The notes below the pieces were generated by a model. It made no database searches. It was not told where the DNA came from and saw only the letters and a list, made by a program, of their open reading frames with translations. From Chloranthus sessilifolius (lineage: Eukaryota; Streptophyta; Magnoliopsida; Chloranthales; Chloranthaceae): 64,000 bases of DNA. The DNA is taken from NCBI GenBank assembly GCA_021018995.1, contig JAJIZI010000023.1:285269-349268 (forward strand). The letters run 5' to 3'. The position numbers were made by a program, and so were the translations under genes. This document shows, one piece after another, positions 46,461-56,697 of the stretch. Every line of letters begins with the position of its first letter. Position 1 is the stretch's first letter.

Positions 46461-46982
46461 TGTGGAGTAACATAAAGGGGCAATGGTAGTCCTTCCCGTA
46501 GAATTAGATTTTCAGTCCTACCCCATACATTGTCATTGGAAATAGGAGAATCTTGACTTGCTTGGTTTTCACTTTTTATAGTACGATGTGCAGTCAAGAT
46601 TCTCCTATTTCCATGCACAACAGATGGGGTAGGATTATAAATTTGGTTCTACTTGGTAGGACTCACCATTACTATATGAAAGGATAAAATTAGAAACGAG
46701 CACATAAGAGGAAATTTGATATTGGCACCGACCTATAAAGGAAAAAAAATCCTTGAATGACGTTTGAGATGGTTTAGACAAGTCTATCAGGAGCTAGAAG
46801 ACAAGGAAGTAGGAGAAAAGGAAGAACAATGAAGACTTGGAGGGAAGTGATGAGAATGGGCATGAAGGATTGCAAAGTCATTGAGAGCTTCACGCTAATC
46901 AGAAATGAGTAGGGAAAAGGACTTGCAAAGTCAACCACAAATAGATAGGCTAGAGCTATGATGATGATGGTAGTGGTGATGA
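46461..46982 (+). pseudogene. RTE-type LINE 3' end, interrupted by a MITE
   Basis: 46461-46479 (TTAGATGATATGTGGAGTA) and 46683 onward (GGATAAAATTAGAAACGAGC) are contiguous in the other RTE copies (8845-8875 and 61365-61400); a MITE separates them. The remainder reads as a degraded C-terminus with Arg/Lys-rich segments. It ends in GATAGGCTAGAGCTATGATG and a GATGAT-type microsatellite tail, like the copy ending near 61690. It is 5'-truncated and has stops in all frames. Confidence 0.75.
46480..46674. mobile_element. MITE inserted in the RTE remnant
   Basis: Imperfect inverted repeat of about 80 bp per arm: GCAATGGTAGTCC to GGAAATAGGAGAATCTTGAC on the left, mirrored by GTCAAGATTCTCCTATTTCC to GGACTCACCATTAC on the right. 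The neighbours CATAAAGG and ATGAAAGG suggest a diverged 8-9 bp TSD. Shares a 25-bp identical core with the MITE at 31041-31168. Confidence 0.85.
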
Positions 46983-47031
46983 GCGAGTTAAATTTAGGGT
47001 TAAAGAGTTAGCGTTAGAGCTTGGTAGGATA

Positions 47032-47033
<2 letters not shown>

Positions 47034-47068
<35 letters not shown>
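47034..47068. repeat. (GA)n microsatellite
   Basis: About 17 GA units. Confidence 0.95.
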
Positions 47069-47071
<3 letters not shown>

Positions 47072-48030
47072 AAGTAGATGAGAGAGAAGGAATATTAGGG
47101 CTGAGTGGTTACAACTTTTCTATTATTAGTATATATACCGCCGATCATGATCTCACGTAAATCAAAATAAAGGAAATACTTAAACACTAAAGTGGCTAGT
47201 CCACTACCCACACACCCAGAATGCGTAGGCATATTGTAACATAGCAGGGCTCTTAATGATTTTGAAGGTGGGTGACTGAGAGCCAAGTTTGAATTTGACT
47301 CATAAGGGATCAAGCCCAAGTCTGGCAAATTTTGAGGGGGAAGCATACAAGTTATCGGTGCCAGTTGAATTTGGGTGTCAGAAATCGAATTTGGCAAAAG
47401 AAAATGTGAAGAAGGACCTTCCTATTTTAGTTCGAGGACTCATTCTCGGTGAAGAAGCCCCCCACCATGCATTCCCTAAAGGGTTTAATATGGGTTCTTT
47501 ATATTTGTTCGAGTTTCAAACATTTGCAATTTGCATCATCAAATGACCTACCATTTGATCAACATCTCTCATAAATTGAAGAAATAAACGAAGAAGAAGA
47601 GCTGGTTTATAAGAAGAAGTTAAAAAGGCAACAATATTCAAATGAATGTTTTCAGTGGGAGTTATTAGTAGCTCCCTCTATTATTTGCTTACGAGTTTTC
47701 TTCTCTACCGATAAATGCATTTGGCTTTCTTAATTTTTGACACCTTGAAATCGAGGCGGAGGAAGTTTTCTACCCATGTAATGCCTCTTCCCAATACTAC
47801 ATGAAACGCGGTCGAGGATTGAATATGTCCAACGGAATTGTTAATGGAAACGAGTTAAAACTACGGAAATTCGAATTTCAACTCTGATGAAAGTAAGAGA
47901 AATTACTTACTTTTTTTTATAAAAAATTTTATTTAAAAATTTCGTTTTCTATTGTTCCCGTTTCGATCAAGAAGTATCTATTTGTTCTATTGATCCTGTT
48001 TTGATCAAGAATTATCTATTTGTTCTATAG
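47069..48030. other. Region before kinesin exons
   Basis: No coding frame with a motif is visible. 47940-48020 contains a near-duplicate of TATCTATTTGTTCTAT (47977 and 48014), the second copy giving the acceptor before the kinesin exon. Confidence 0.4.
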
Positions 48031-48370
48031 CCAAGCGACGAGCAGATGTTCTGGAGTGGTTAAATAGTAAACTTCCGCATATAAAAATTGCACCGGAAGC
48101 TTCGGAAGAGGAACTGAGAACACATTTGATTGATGATCCTCCATGATCCTCGTGAACAAGCTTAGTCATGGTTCTGCAACTGAGGTTGAATCTCTACTAC
48201 TACTTGTGCACTTGCCCTAATTTTGAACTTCTTATGCTCTTCTTTATTAATTTCAGAGCCATGGAGGTTCTCATCTTTCTCCCCTTCGGCGTGTGGAGAA
48301 TGACAAGGCATTTCTGTCAGCTGTTGGTGAAATCGGTTTTCCGAGTTTCAAAGTGTCGGACCTAGAGCAG
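48031..48370 (+). pseudogene. Kinesin-14 calponin-homology domain, two exons
   Basis: Exon 1 (48031 to about 48134), after TTGTTCTATAG, reads KRRADVLEWLNSKLPHIKIA then PEASEEELRTHLID, the conserved start of the calponin-homology domain of plant kinesin-14 motors. The frame then departs from the family (DPP and stop) and no GT donor is seen. Exon 2 (48257-48370, 114 bp, phase 0 both sides) lies between TTAATTTCAG and GTATTTG and ends FLSAVGEIGFPSFKVSDLEQ, the next conserved CH block, which in this family also ends an exon. The middle of the domain (TVLC-x-LNRL region) is missing. I find no motor-domain exons in the rest of the window. It is probably a gene fragment; a heavily interrupted gene is the alternative. 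Confidence 0.75.
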
Positions 48371-48481
48371 GTATTTGTTATATTGCATAGCCTATGTTTA
48401 ATTTTATTTTATTTTATGAGATGATAATTCGTTAAGATATTAAGATTTGGCAGAAACAATGTATGTATATATATGTAGGAT

Positions 48482-48790
48482 AGTGGTAAGGTGCCCCAGC
48501 GGAGCATGGTGAGCATGTCCTAACAGTCCACGTGGAGCCCCCGTCGCACTCAAAATACTGTTTTGGTGCCACGTGGAGCAAGGTCGATTTGTTAAACAAA
48601 GCTTTTCAAAAAAATTCAAAAACCCATTTACATGCGTTTTTTTTGCCTTGAAATTTGAACCATTAAAATAGTCAAAGTTTGACTTATTTTTTTTTTTTTT
48701 TAAATTGAGCTAAACAAAGCATTTGAATTCCACGTGGCACCAAATCAGTGTTTGGGTGCCTTGTGAATTGTTGGGGCACACAACCTTTTA
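48482..48790. mobile_element. MITE with GTGCCCC ends
   Basis: Ends pair as AAGGTGCCCCAGC against the complement of AAGGTTGTGTGCCCCAAC. Inner arms contain TTTGGTGCCACGTGGA (48562-48577) and its exact complement (48729-48744), and GTTAAACAAAGC pairs with GCTAAACAAAGC-type sequence nearby. No coding capacity. Confidence 0.7.
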
Positions 48791-48802
48791 TATATATATA
48801 TA

Positions 48803-49496
48803 TGAAATTTCGGGGTTATCGATGATATCACTAAAGAAAATATACAAACACAACCACAAAATGAACACAGACGATTTTAACGTGGAAAACCCTTTCATAG
48901 GTAAAAACCACGGGATCTATCTCAGATCCAAGGCAAACAATCCACTATGAAAAATAAATTATTATAATGTTTCAAGAATGAAATGCCCTATCACTCTCCT
49001 TACTAACAATGACCGCATCTCACGATCATCCCTTTCATAATGACATCGCCTTCAACCGTCACCTCTCACGATGGTCCACTCGTTTCACACACTAGCCAAT
49101 CACAAATTTGAAACATAAAGATCTACCTCCATTTACCGAGGCAAAGTTTCTTTGAGATTTTTTTATCCATTCAGAATAACACTTAAATATCTCAAAGAGA
49201 AGGAGATGGGGAACTTTGAAGAGATTTTTAACATGAAAAACTTTCCCCTAAAAGCCTTACTTCCCGAATTACAAATATCCTTTTTAAACTATCGGGGCAT
49301 AGATGTCCTTGAGACACTAACTTCCCATAACCGTCGGAACCGCTGGAACATGGACGTCCATGAATCACTCACGGATGTCCGTGACCACGGATGTCCATGA
49401 GTTCATTCACTGACGTCCGTTCATCCGAATCACTGAATCTACTTGCACATAGGAGCACTTTTAAATTTGATCATGATTATGATAAAATTTCTAACA
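48803..49496 (-). repeat. 3' LTR of TRIM-like element
   Basis: 694 bp; carries GGACGTCC-type palindromes at 49345-49425. Confidence 0.85.
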
Positions 49497-49785
49497 ATCT
49501 CCCCCTTTGTCATAATCATGATAAAACCTAGATTACAAGGACTCGATTAAAAAACATCAGATTAACTCTCATCTAAGTCCTATACAACAATCTAGTATGC
49601 AAAAAAAGTTACAACTCTATTGCTCCCCCTTAACTAATTAGCTAAGTAAGATCAGATTAAGTAGGACCATTGCAAACGAGGTCTAGTTGTAAATGCAACT
49701 TCTCTAGAAAGATCATGATATCCCAAGTTGGTCATGACACTCGATTCGTGAGAATCAGACAAAGTGTACTGGCTCTGATACCAAT
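49497..49785 (-). other. Internal region of TRIM-like element (PPT and PBS)
   Basis: 289 bp with the two priming sites at its ends. An AGGGGGAGC-type purine run on the minus strand near 49621-49630 may be a second polypurine tract. Confidence 0.8.
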
Positions 49786-50418
49786 TGAAATTTCGGGGTT
49801 ATCGATGATATAAGAAGAGAAAAAAACACAACCACAAAATGAACACGTGCATTTATTTTAACGTGGAAAACCCTTTCACAGGTAAAAACCACGGGACCTA
49901 TCTCAGATCCAAGGCAAACAATCCACTATGAAAAATAAATTATTACAGTGTTTCAAGAATGAAATGCCCTATCACTTTCCTCACTAACAACGACCGCGTC
50001 TCACGATCATTCCTTTCATAATGACATCGCCTTCAACCATCGTCTCTCACGATGGTCCACTTGTTTCACGTGAGCCAATAACTATTTAAAACCAAATAAT
50101 ATCACTTTGGCAAATGGGGTACTTTAAAGAGAATTTTTAACATGAAGAACTTTATCTCAAAAGCCTTACTTTCCGAATTACAAATATCATTTTTAAACTA
50201 TCGGGGCACGGATGTCCTTGACCAAGGATATCCTTGAGACACTAACTTCCCATAATCGTTGGAACCGCCGGAACACGGACGTCCGTGAATCACTCATGGA
50301 TGTCCGTGACCACGGATGTCCGTGAGTACATTCACGGACGTCCGTCCATCCGAACCACTAAATCTACTTGGCACATAGGAGCACTTCTAAATTTGATCAT
50401 GATTATGACAAAATTTCT

Positions 50419-50422
<4 letters not shown>
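49786..50422 (-). repeat. 5' LTR of TRIM-like element
   Basis: 637 bp, about 57 bp shorter than the other copy, mainly by loss around 50065-50100. Carries GGACGTCC-type palindromes at 50275-50350. Confidence 0.85.

Positions 50423-50423
<1 letters not shown>

Positions 50424-50462
<39 letters not shown>
50424..50462. repeat. (AT)n microsatellite
   Basis: About 19 AT units; the right half of the tract split by the TRIM-like element. The left half is at 48789-48802. Confidence 0.95.
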
Positions 50463-50466
<4 letters not shown>

Positions 50467-51248
50467 TTCAAACTAAGTTTTAAATTCTCGGGTTTGGTAC
50501 TAGCACTGGTCACGATTAGTAAACCAGCTAGTATTTCCGGTATATGCTGGAAATTTTAAAGTTTTTTAATAATAATGAAATATTATTATTTAATATGATA
50601 GGCAGGCAGATTTAGGAACGGCTGGAAAATATTGGCTGGTATTTCTTGCATTTCCGAGATTTTTAAAATACCAGGCGGTATATGCCTAGTATATTCATAC
50701 AGGTATATCTGTCCTGGCTTCCTGGGTTCATCCGGTACCTGATATACAGGCCAGTAAATCCTTTATTTTCCGTGCTTTTGAACCATGGCTCATGCACATC
50801 CATTTGTACCATGCTTCCATATGTTGACGTTTTGATGAAATATCCACATCTCAGTAGCAGGAAGCTTCCATTAAGGTTGTGCTCCGCAATCTCACTCTCT
50901 ATCCCACTTCAGGACCTCAAATTGCTCATAGTAGAAACTACCATGCCTATTGTTTCATCAAAATACCTTGTACTCATTTAGTTTTTGTAGTCATATGCGT
51001 TTGTTTCGTTTTGTACCTAGAGATTGCAAATATCTATATACACAACCAAATAATATTTTCTGTTCTTTATTTAATTTGCACAACCACACAATAGTGTTTT
51101 ATACAAGAAAATATGCGCTCCTGCCTTGTCAAATTTTGAGCAATGTGGCTTCCCTACTCTGGCATCTGAGTTGCTTCTACTCCTCTGCTAGCTTTGTTCA
51201 ACTAAGGTTTTATTACGTCTTTGTGCAAACAGACATACAAAGAGATGG
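50463..51248. other. Anonymous region
   Basis: No supported gene. 50500-50760 repeats CTGG/CCGG and TATATC words (GGTATATGCTGG, GGCGGTATATGCC) in a MITE-like way without clear ends. Confidence 0.4.
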
Positions 51249-51256
51249 GCATAAAG

Positions 51257-51486
51257 CATGGATCAAAATATCTTCCGATACCGATACGTATCGGACGATA
51301 TGTATCGGTATCGGAGGTGGACGATATGGTATATTAAATGTACCGTATCACCCTTTTATATGGCTAATACCGGACGATACATTCAATGTATCGTCCAGTA
51401 TGTTACTGTTCCGGTACGTATCGTCCGATACGTACCGGTTATTGGCTCGGACGATACGTACCGGTTTTCCGGCATTTTGATCCATG
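51257..51486. mobile_element. 230-bp palindromic MITE with 8-bp TSD
   Basis: Terminal repeats CATGGATCAAAAT and ATTTTGATCCATG bound a 230-bp element. GCATAAAG is present exactly on both sides (51249-51256 and 51487-51494). The inside is filled with self-complementary words such as CCGATACGTATCGG, GGTACGTATC and GATACGTACC. An 8-bp TSD suggests hAT-type mobilisation. A second member is at 63463-63692. Confidence 0.9.
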
Positions 51487-51494
51487 GCATAAAG

Positions 51495-52628
51495 TATCAA
51501 ACATGGCAAGCCTGTAAACCATACACATTGATACTCATATGTTTATTATGAGAACTTGAGATATAGGCTATTAGACAAATTTTAGGCCATGCACAACTAA
51601 TTGAGATATGGCAAGCCATGCTGACATCATCGTGATGTCAGCAGCGATGTCAGCAATCAGCCAAAAAATTCAATGATAGATTTCTGCTCTGATTCCAAGT
51701 TAAAGAAGAGAATTCTGAATTAGGATTATGGTTTCGGTGAAGAAGAAGAAGAGTAGGAGAAAACTTATGTTGAGTTTCTTACCCTCATACCCTTATCTTA
51801 TTAGTGTTTATCTCACTTAGTTACAAACTAATGTTGGCACACCCATTAACACTAATGCACCAACTTACATAAAGGGGGGAACAAATAATACTGACCTACA
51901 GACCAACTTAACTAGCTACACCCCCAATGGGTCTACATACACAGCACTAAGACTAATATAACATCACCAACATGAGTTTCAACAACCACACTCCTCAAGA
52001 ATTCTAATGAGACAGGGTATGCTGAATTTGCAATATTAGCGGTTGAGATTGGCGATTCAAAATGTTGTTAATCTACATCCAGTTTGGAGGGTCGACAATT
52101 CTTTTCAATTGTCTTTACAAGTGGAGGAGCAACAAAAGATAAATTATAATAAATGCTTGAATGATGATTGGGTAGGTTCTAATTCATCTAGGAAGTCTCA
52201 AGTGGGAGAACCACTAAAATCAGCTTCTTTTGCTATGATTGAATGTGGAACTGGGACAACAACAGGAAAACCTTCTAGTGCATTGATGCTAGGTCATCCG
52301 ATTGCCCATGGAGGTCAACTGAAGTACAACTGGAAAAGTCAACCTAACAGAACAAATGGAAAGCAAATTACACTAGGAATAGGCTCCGAACTAGTCATTG
52401 TCCGTCACTTTTCATGACAGTCTAGCAACTAACCAAGTATCGGAAAGTGGTGTAAAAGAGTTTGCCATCGGAGGGGATTCATAGTTGGAGACTTTGTGAC
52501 ATGTTGGGTGATGGTAGCACTTGAAAGCGACAATGAGGATCGGAGGTTAATATCAAAACATCTTCCCTACAACGCGTACATTGGAGGGAAAGGTATGTAA
52601 TGGTAGTGTAAACACCATGGTTTCTAAA
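51495..52628. other. Region with one unrecognised open frame
   Basis: 52043-52417 (+) is a 124-codon frame with moderately coding-like composition (contains PHPVWR-like and FAMIECGTGTTTGKPSS segments). No domain, splice context or homologous copy is recognised here; it may be chance. The rest has no feature. Confidence 0.25.
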
Positions 52629-52800
52629 GAGATTATGGACAAGTTCCAATTTCCATTAGAAACCATACAAGGTGACAGGGTCCAAGAAAGCGGTTAAGCA
52701 TAAGTATTTGATAAAGTTCCAATTTCCATTAGAAACCATACAAGGTGACAGGGTCCAAGAAAGGGGAGAGAAAGCGGTTAAGTATAAGTATTTGATAAAG
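52629..52800. repeat. Tandem duplication, about 70-80 bp
   Basis: AGTTCCAATTTCCATTAGAA and the following GGTGACAGGGTCCAAGAAAG, AGCGGTTAAG and AAGTATTTGATAAAGTTC occur twice in order. The second copy has a 12-bp extra segment (GGGAGAGA). Confidence 0.95.
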
Positions 52801-53601
52801 TTCTCCGTCAGAAAGATATATAGTGATGAGGTTTGATGCGATGTGATGCACATGGACACATGCCATTTTGTGGTTGACAATTCATTAATGAAATCATGTT
52901 TCGCGAAATTAAAAATACATATACATTCATCAAGGGTAGCATCCAAGTGACACTTCTTCCTCAATGTGAACGAGAGTCAAGCAGGAAGGCGACCACAAAT
53001 CTCTAATGCTTTTCTTGGAACTGATTGAACGAGAGAGTGGGAAACTGGTCCAAAAGGAGGGGCTTGACAAGTCAAACTCGAGGAGAGTTTCTTCCAACTT
53101 GGAGGAACTACTGAAAAGCAAAGGCAAGGGATGCACTAGGAAGAAATATGCAAAGAAAGAATGAAGAAGAAAGAGGTTAGGAAGGAGGAAGAAAAGATGT
53201 ATTGGCCCACAAAATAAAGACCCCAAAAAAACATTTGAGCAGAAAGAGGAGCCCAAGTATTAAAAGGGTTGTCACATAAACACTTCTAGTGATCACGTGA
53301 CCAGGTAAAGTGGTCCACATGCAACTTGTGAGAATTTTGAAGAGTTATCTCTCGTTTTTAATCAACTTGTGATATCTGAAGTTGACTAAAAGCGAGGATA
53401 GGGAGGGGAATGACTCATGTGATCTCTTAAGTGATCATGTGCCCCTTTAACACTCAAAAATCTTGAGAAATCACAAAAAAAGAAGGAAAAGGAAACTATG
53501 GCTGTTTGATTGAGTTTTGTTGACTTTATTTATTCTTTTGATAATTAGGCAAATTATTTTGTTATTTTGTGAGTTTTTTGTTAAAACTATGTTAGACGAT
53601 G

Positions 53602-54420
53602 ATTGCCGGGAAGATCAACAATAGAAGCCATTTTCCTATTGAGGCAACTTATGGAGAGGTTCATAGAGAGAAGGAAAAACCTACATTTGGTCTTGATTGA
53701 TTTAGGGAATGCTTATGATCGAGTGCTCACACAGATAATTTGGTGGACGCTGAGGAAGTAATGCATCCTGAACTTATCCAAGACATGTATGAGAGGGCGA
53801 TAACTAGTGTACGCGTGACGTGTGGAGAGATGAGTGAATTCTCTGTTGGAGTTGGGCTGCATCAAGGATCTTCCTTGAGTTTTTATTTGTTTTCCCTAAT
53901 CGTGGATGCGCTAACCATAGATATGTAAGAAGAGATCCCTTGGTGCATGCTATTCGCAGATGGCATAGTTTTAATTTCCCAAATGAGAAAATAAATAAAT
54001 GATAATCTGAAATTATGGCAAAAAGCCTTGGAGTTAAGGGGTTTGAAAATTAACAAAATAAAAACGGAATGCATGGAGTGTAAATGTAGTGAAGATGATA
54101 GCGTGGAGGAGGTTTAAGTCAAATTAGAAAATTATTTAGTGCTACATTGCCATAAATTTTGCTATTTAGACTCTACTTTACAATTAGATGGTGGATTTGA
54201 AGAGGACGTCTCAAATAGCATTAACGCATGCTGGATGAAATGGAGGCAAGCAACCAGATTTTTGTGCGACCCAAGAGTTCCACTTAGATTGAAGAGCATT
54301 TTTATTAGATGGCTGCTAGACCTTCCATATTATATTGTCCAAAATGTTGGGCTACAAAAAGGCGATTAGAAGATAGAGTACATGTGACTAAGATGCTTTT
54401 GTTGAGATCAATGTTGTTAG
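53602..54420 (+). pseudogene. RTE-type LINE reverse transcriptase, 5' part of split copy
   Basis: Broken frames give the conserved RT blocks in order: GRSTIEAIFLLRQLMER and IDLGNAYDRV (first catalytic Asp region), MYERAITSVRVTCGEM, VGLHQGSSLSFYLFSLIVDA, WCMLFADGIVLIS and, downstream, FCYLDSTLQLDGGFEEDVS and CWMKWRQATRFLCDPRVPLR. The family has F/Y-A-D-D at the active site; here the second Asp is Gly. Stops occur at 53929, 53995 and others. The N-terminal endonuclease is missing, as usual for 5'-truncated LINEs. The 3' end continues at 61346 beyond the nested insertion. Confidence 0.88.
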
Positions 54421-54423
54421 GCA

Positions 54424-54449
54424 TATGTGATAGTATGCCATGACATGAT
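54424..54449. mobile_element. Left end of TIR element (split by gypsy)
   Basis: GGCATATGTGATAGTATGCC pairs with the right end near 61322-61345 (complement of CATATGTGATCGCATATGCC). The flanks ATCAATGTTG and ATCAATGGTTG suggest a 9-11 bp TSD, as in Mutator-like elements. The gypsy element inserted 25 bp inside this end. Confidence 0.6.
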
Positions 54450-55311
54450 TGACAGGGACGCCGAGTATATGGACGTCGGTTTTGAACCACATCGCTTTTA
54501 CCAGCGTCGGAAGAAACGAAAAGGAAGCCTGAGTGCTACAACTTCAGGAGAAAAACGGAGGCAAAAGACGTCATCAGGCGAAGGACGTCCACAAGATATT
54601 GACGTCAGAAATAAGGACCCCCATGTTTTTGTGGGGACGGACGTCCGTGACCTCCGAGGAACGTCGTGGAGACGTTCCACCCATGACAAAACTACTAGTT
54701 TCGCGAAAATTTAGCTTTTTCAGTCTTTTATTATTATTAGGACACTTTAATTCAAATTATTTTTTGGTTGCCTATTAAGGAGGCTTGTAAATACAATTAC
54801 TTTAGTTTGTATGAATATTGATTGAGCTTTTGCTTGAATGGAGAGAGAGTCTTCTTCCCCGTGATGGGTTTGGTGTGAGGCCAAGGGAGTGATTTCCATT
54901 ATTTTCTTCTTTATCTTTCAACCTCGTTATCTATCTATCTATCTCTATTTAGCCTTTACAAAATCTTAATCTATTTGTTCATCAATCCCGAAGCCTCAAA
55001 TCATTCCAAAACCCTAGTTTTCCTCTGAGCCATCAAACACAACCCTAGTGTGGACAGAATCTACATCGATGACGAATGCCCACCGGAAAAGCTAGAGTTC
55101 AATCTCTAAGTCCGATCCCGCCTTAAATCTAATGGGACTTGCGCATTGGACTGAACCTTACCCGGATCTCGCGCGATCTACCCATCAGAATTCTCAGAAC
55201 CCTAAGGTATTTGAGATAATTTTGCGATTAAACTTGAATTAATTTTATTTAATTTCGGCAAAACTCCATTAAAGTACTAATCACGCATTTTAGGGTTCCC
55301 GTCCCGCGTCA
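54450..55311 (+). repeat. 5' LTR of gypsy element
   Basis: 862 bp, begins TGACAGGGACGCCGAG, ends GTCCCGCGTCA. GGACGTCC-type palindromes at 54583-54680. The TATA box present in the 3' LTR (TATATAAGG) is reduced to TATTAAGG here by loss of two bases. Confidence 0.9.
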
Positions 55312-55312
55312 G

Positions 55313-55330
55313 TTTTGGTATTAGAGGCAG
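55313..55330 (+). other. Primer-binding site, tRNA-iMet type
   Basis: TTTTGGTATTAGAGGCAGG directly follows the LTR; it matches TGGTATCAGAGC with a C-to-T change and one added base. Confidence 0.8.
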
Positions 55331-55444
55331 GTTTTCTAGGTTTGGGCATAATTGCTTGTCATATTTCATTCTGTTGCATTATTTTTCTTTTGTGAGTCCA
55401 TATTGCATTCCATACTAGAACCCTAATAGACCTTTGTGATCACC

Positions 55445-56697
55445 ATGGATTCGAATGATATTCTCGATACTCTAAGAGTTATGCGAGAAGAGTTGGGTGC
55501 AATTAATACGTGACTGAATACAATAGTGCAATCCCAGACAACTCTAGGGACTTCTAATGATAGGCTACGTGATCGAATCAACCAGTTAGATGAGTTTGAT
55601 GAGCACCATGATCAGCGTCGAGAGCGTGAAGGCCTGCGCTTTGAACGCAATGGTCGCCAAGATGATCGGAATTGGAACCATAGAGATCATCGAAGAGATG
55701 ACTACGACCCCGAAATACAACTCCTCAAGAATGTCCGAGTTGACATTCCAACATTCGATGGAAGAATGGACCCTGCAGTCTTCCTCCATTGGTTTTCTGA
55801 CATGGACCAACACTTTGATTGGTATGACATGAATGACGACCGTTGTGTCAGGCTCGCAAAAATGAAATTAATTAGGCAAGCTCGACTTTTCTGGGTCAAT
55901 GTTGAGCGCATAAGGGTGAATGCCTGTCCTCCCATTATCCGTTGGGACGACGTGAAGGAAAAGCTTGCTGAGAAGTATGTTCCTTTATTATACTAGCAAT
56001 GCCTCCTCGACCAATGGCAAAACTTATGCCAAGGCGGTATGCCCGTAATCGGGTACATTGACAAGTTCGAAGAGTTTATGATGAGGGCCAAGGTATCGGA
56101 AGACCCTGAAATCACTGTCTCTAGATTCCGCACTGGATTGCGATTAGATTTGCAAAAAGAGTTGATTTCTTACCCTGTGAAAGCTCCTGAAAGATGTTAT
56201 GCCGTTGTGCAAGATCTTGAACGGTATTTGAAAACATCAGTGGTGAAGCGAATTGAGCCACAACATAGTGGTCTTCGCTCCGGTGAGGGATAGTTTAATG
56301 TTGAAAATCCTCCTCCCAAACCTACACAACCTGTCCCTACCAATGCAAGGTTTGAAAAGGGAAAAGGTGTAGTCGGAGAATCCTCAAGGGACAACTCTCA
56401 CGTCAAATGCTATAAATGTCATGGGATGGGATACTTTGCCGCCCAATGGCCTACAAAAGATCTCCAAAGGAATCTCTTCATTGAGGGAGAGGAGGATGAT
56501 GACGAGTTAGTGGTTGAAGAAGAAATGTTTGAGCCGGATGTCACACCCAGTAATGAGGAGGGTGATGATAGTAGTCGTGTTTTAGTTGTGAGGTGTGCGC
56601 TTGCACAATCTCAATGGGATGAGAAGGATGACTGGCGAAGGGAGAACATCTTCCACACCTTTTTCAGATTGGATGAAAAGAGTTGTAAGGCCATCGT
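55445..56697 (+). pseudogene. Gypsy gag
   Basis: The ATG at 55445 opens MDSNDILDTLRVMREELG. One frame runs through 56697 but is cut by TGA (55514), TAG (55994) and TAG (56291). Contents: charged N-terminus, DIPTFDGRMDPAVFLHWFSD, AKMKLIRQARLFW, and VSRFRTGLRLDLQKEL of the retrotransposon gag capsid. The zinc knuckle at 56408-56449 reads CYKCHGMGYFAAQW: the His and last Cys of CX2CX4HX4C are replaced by Tyr and Trp, so it cannot bind zinc normally. Confidence 0.9.

Larger units (their letters stand above)
48803..50422 (-). mobile_element. TRIM-like LTR element in a (TA)n tract
   Basis: A 1620-bp element in minus orientation. Two direct repeats (48803-49496 and 49786-50422) begin TGTTAGAAATTTT and end AACCCCGAAATTTCA on the minus strand. 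The 289-bp internal region carries a tRNA-iMet PBS (ATTGGTATCAGAGCC, plus coordinates about 49771-49785) next to one LTR and a polypurine tract (AAAGGGGGAGAT, plus 49497-49508) next to the other. No protein is encoded. Flanks are TATATA on both sides, consistent with a TATAT-type TSD in a microsatellite. PPT and LTR start resemble copia elements. Confidence 0.88.

Noticed and set aside
52043-52417. Single-exon gene of 124 codons
   Set aside because: No motif, no promoter or splice context; length is within chance for this region.
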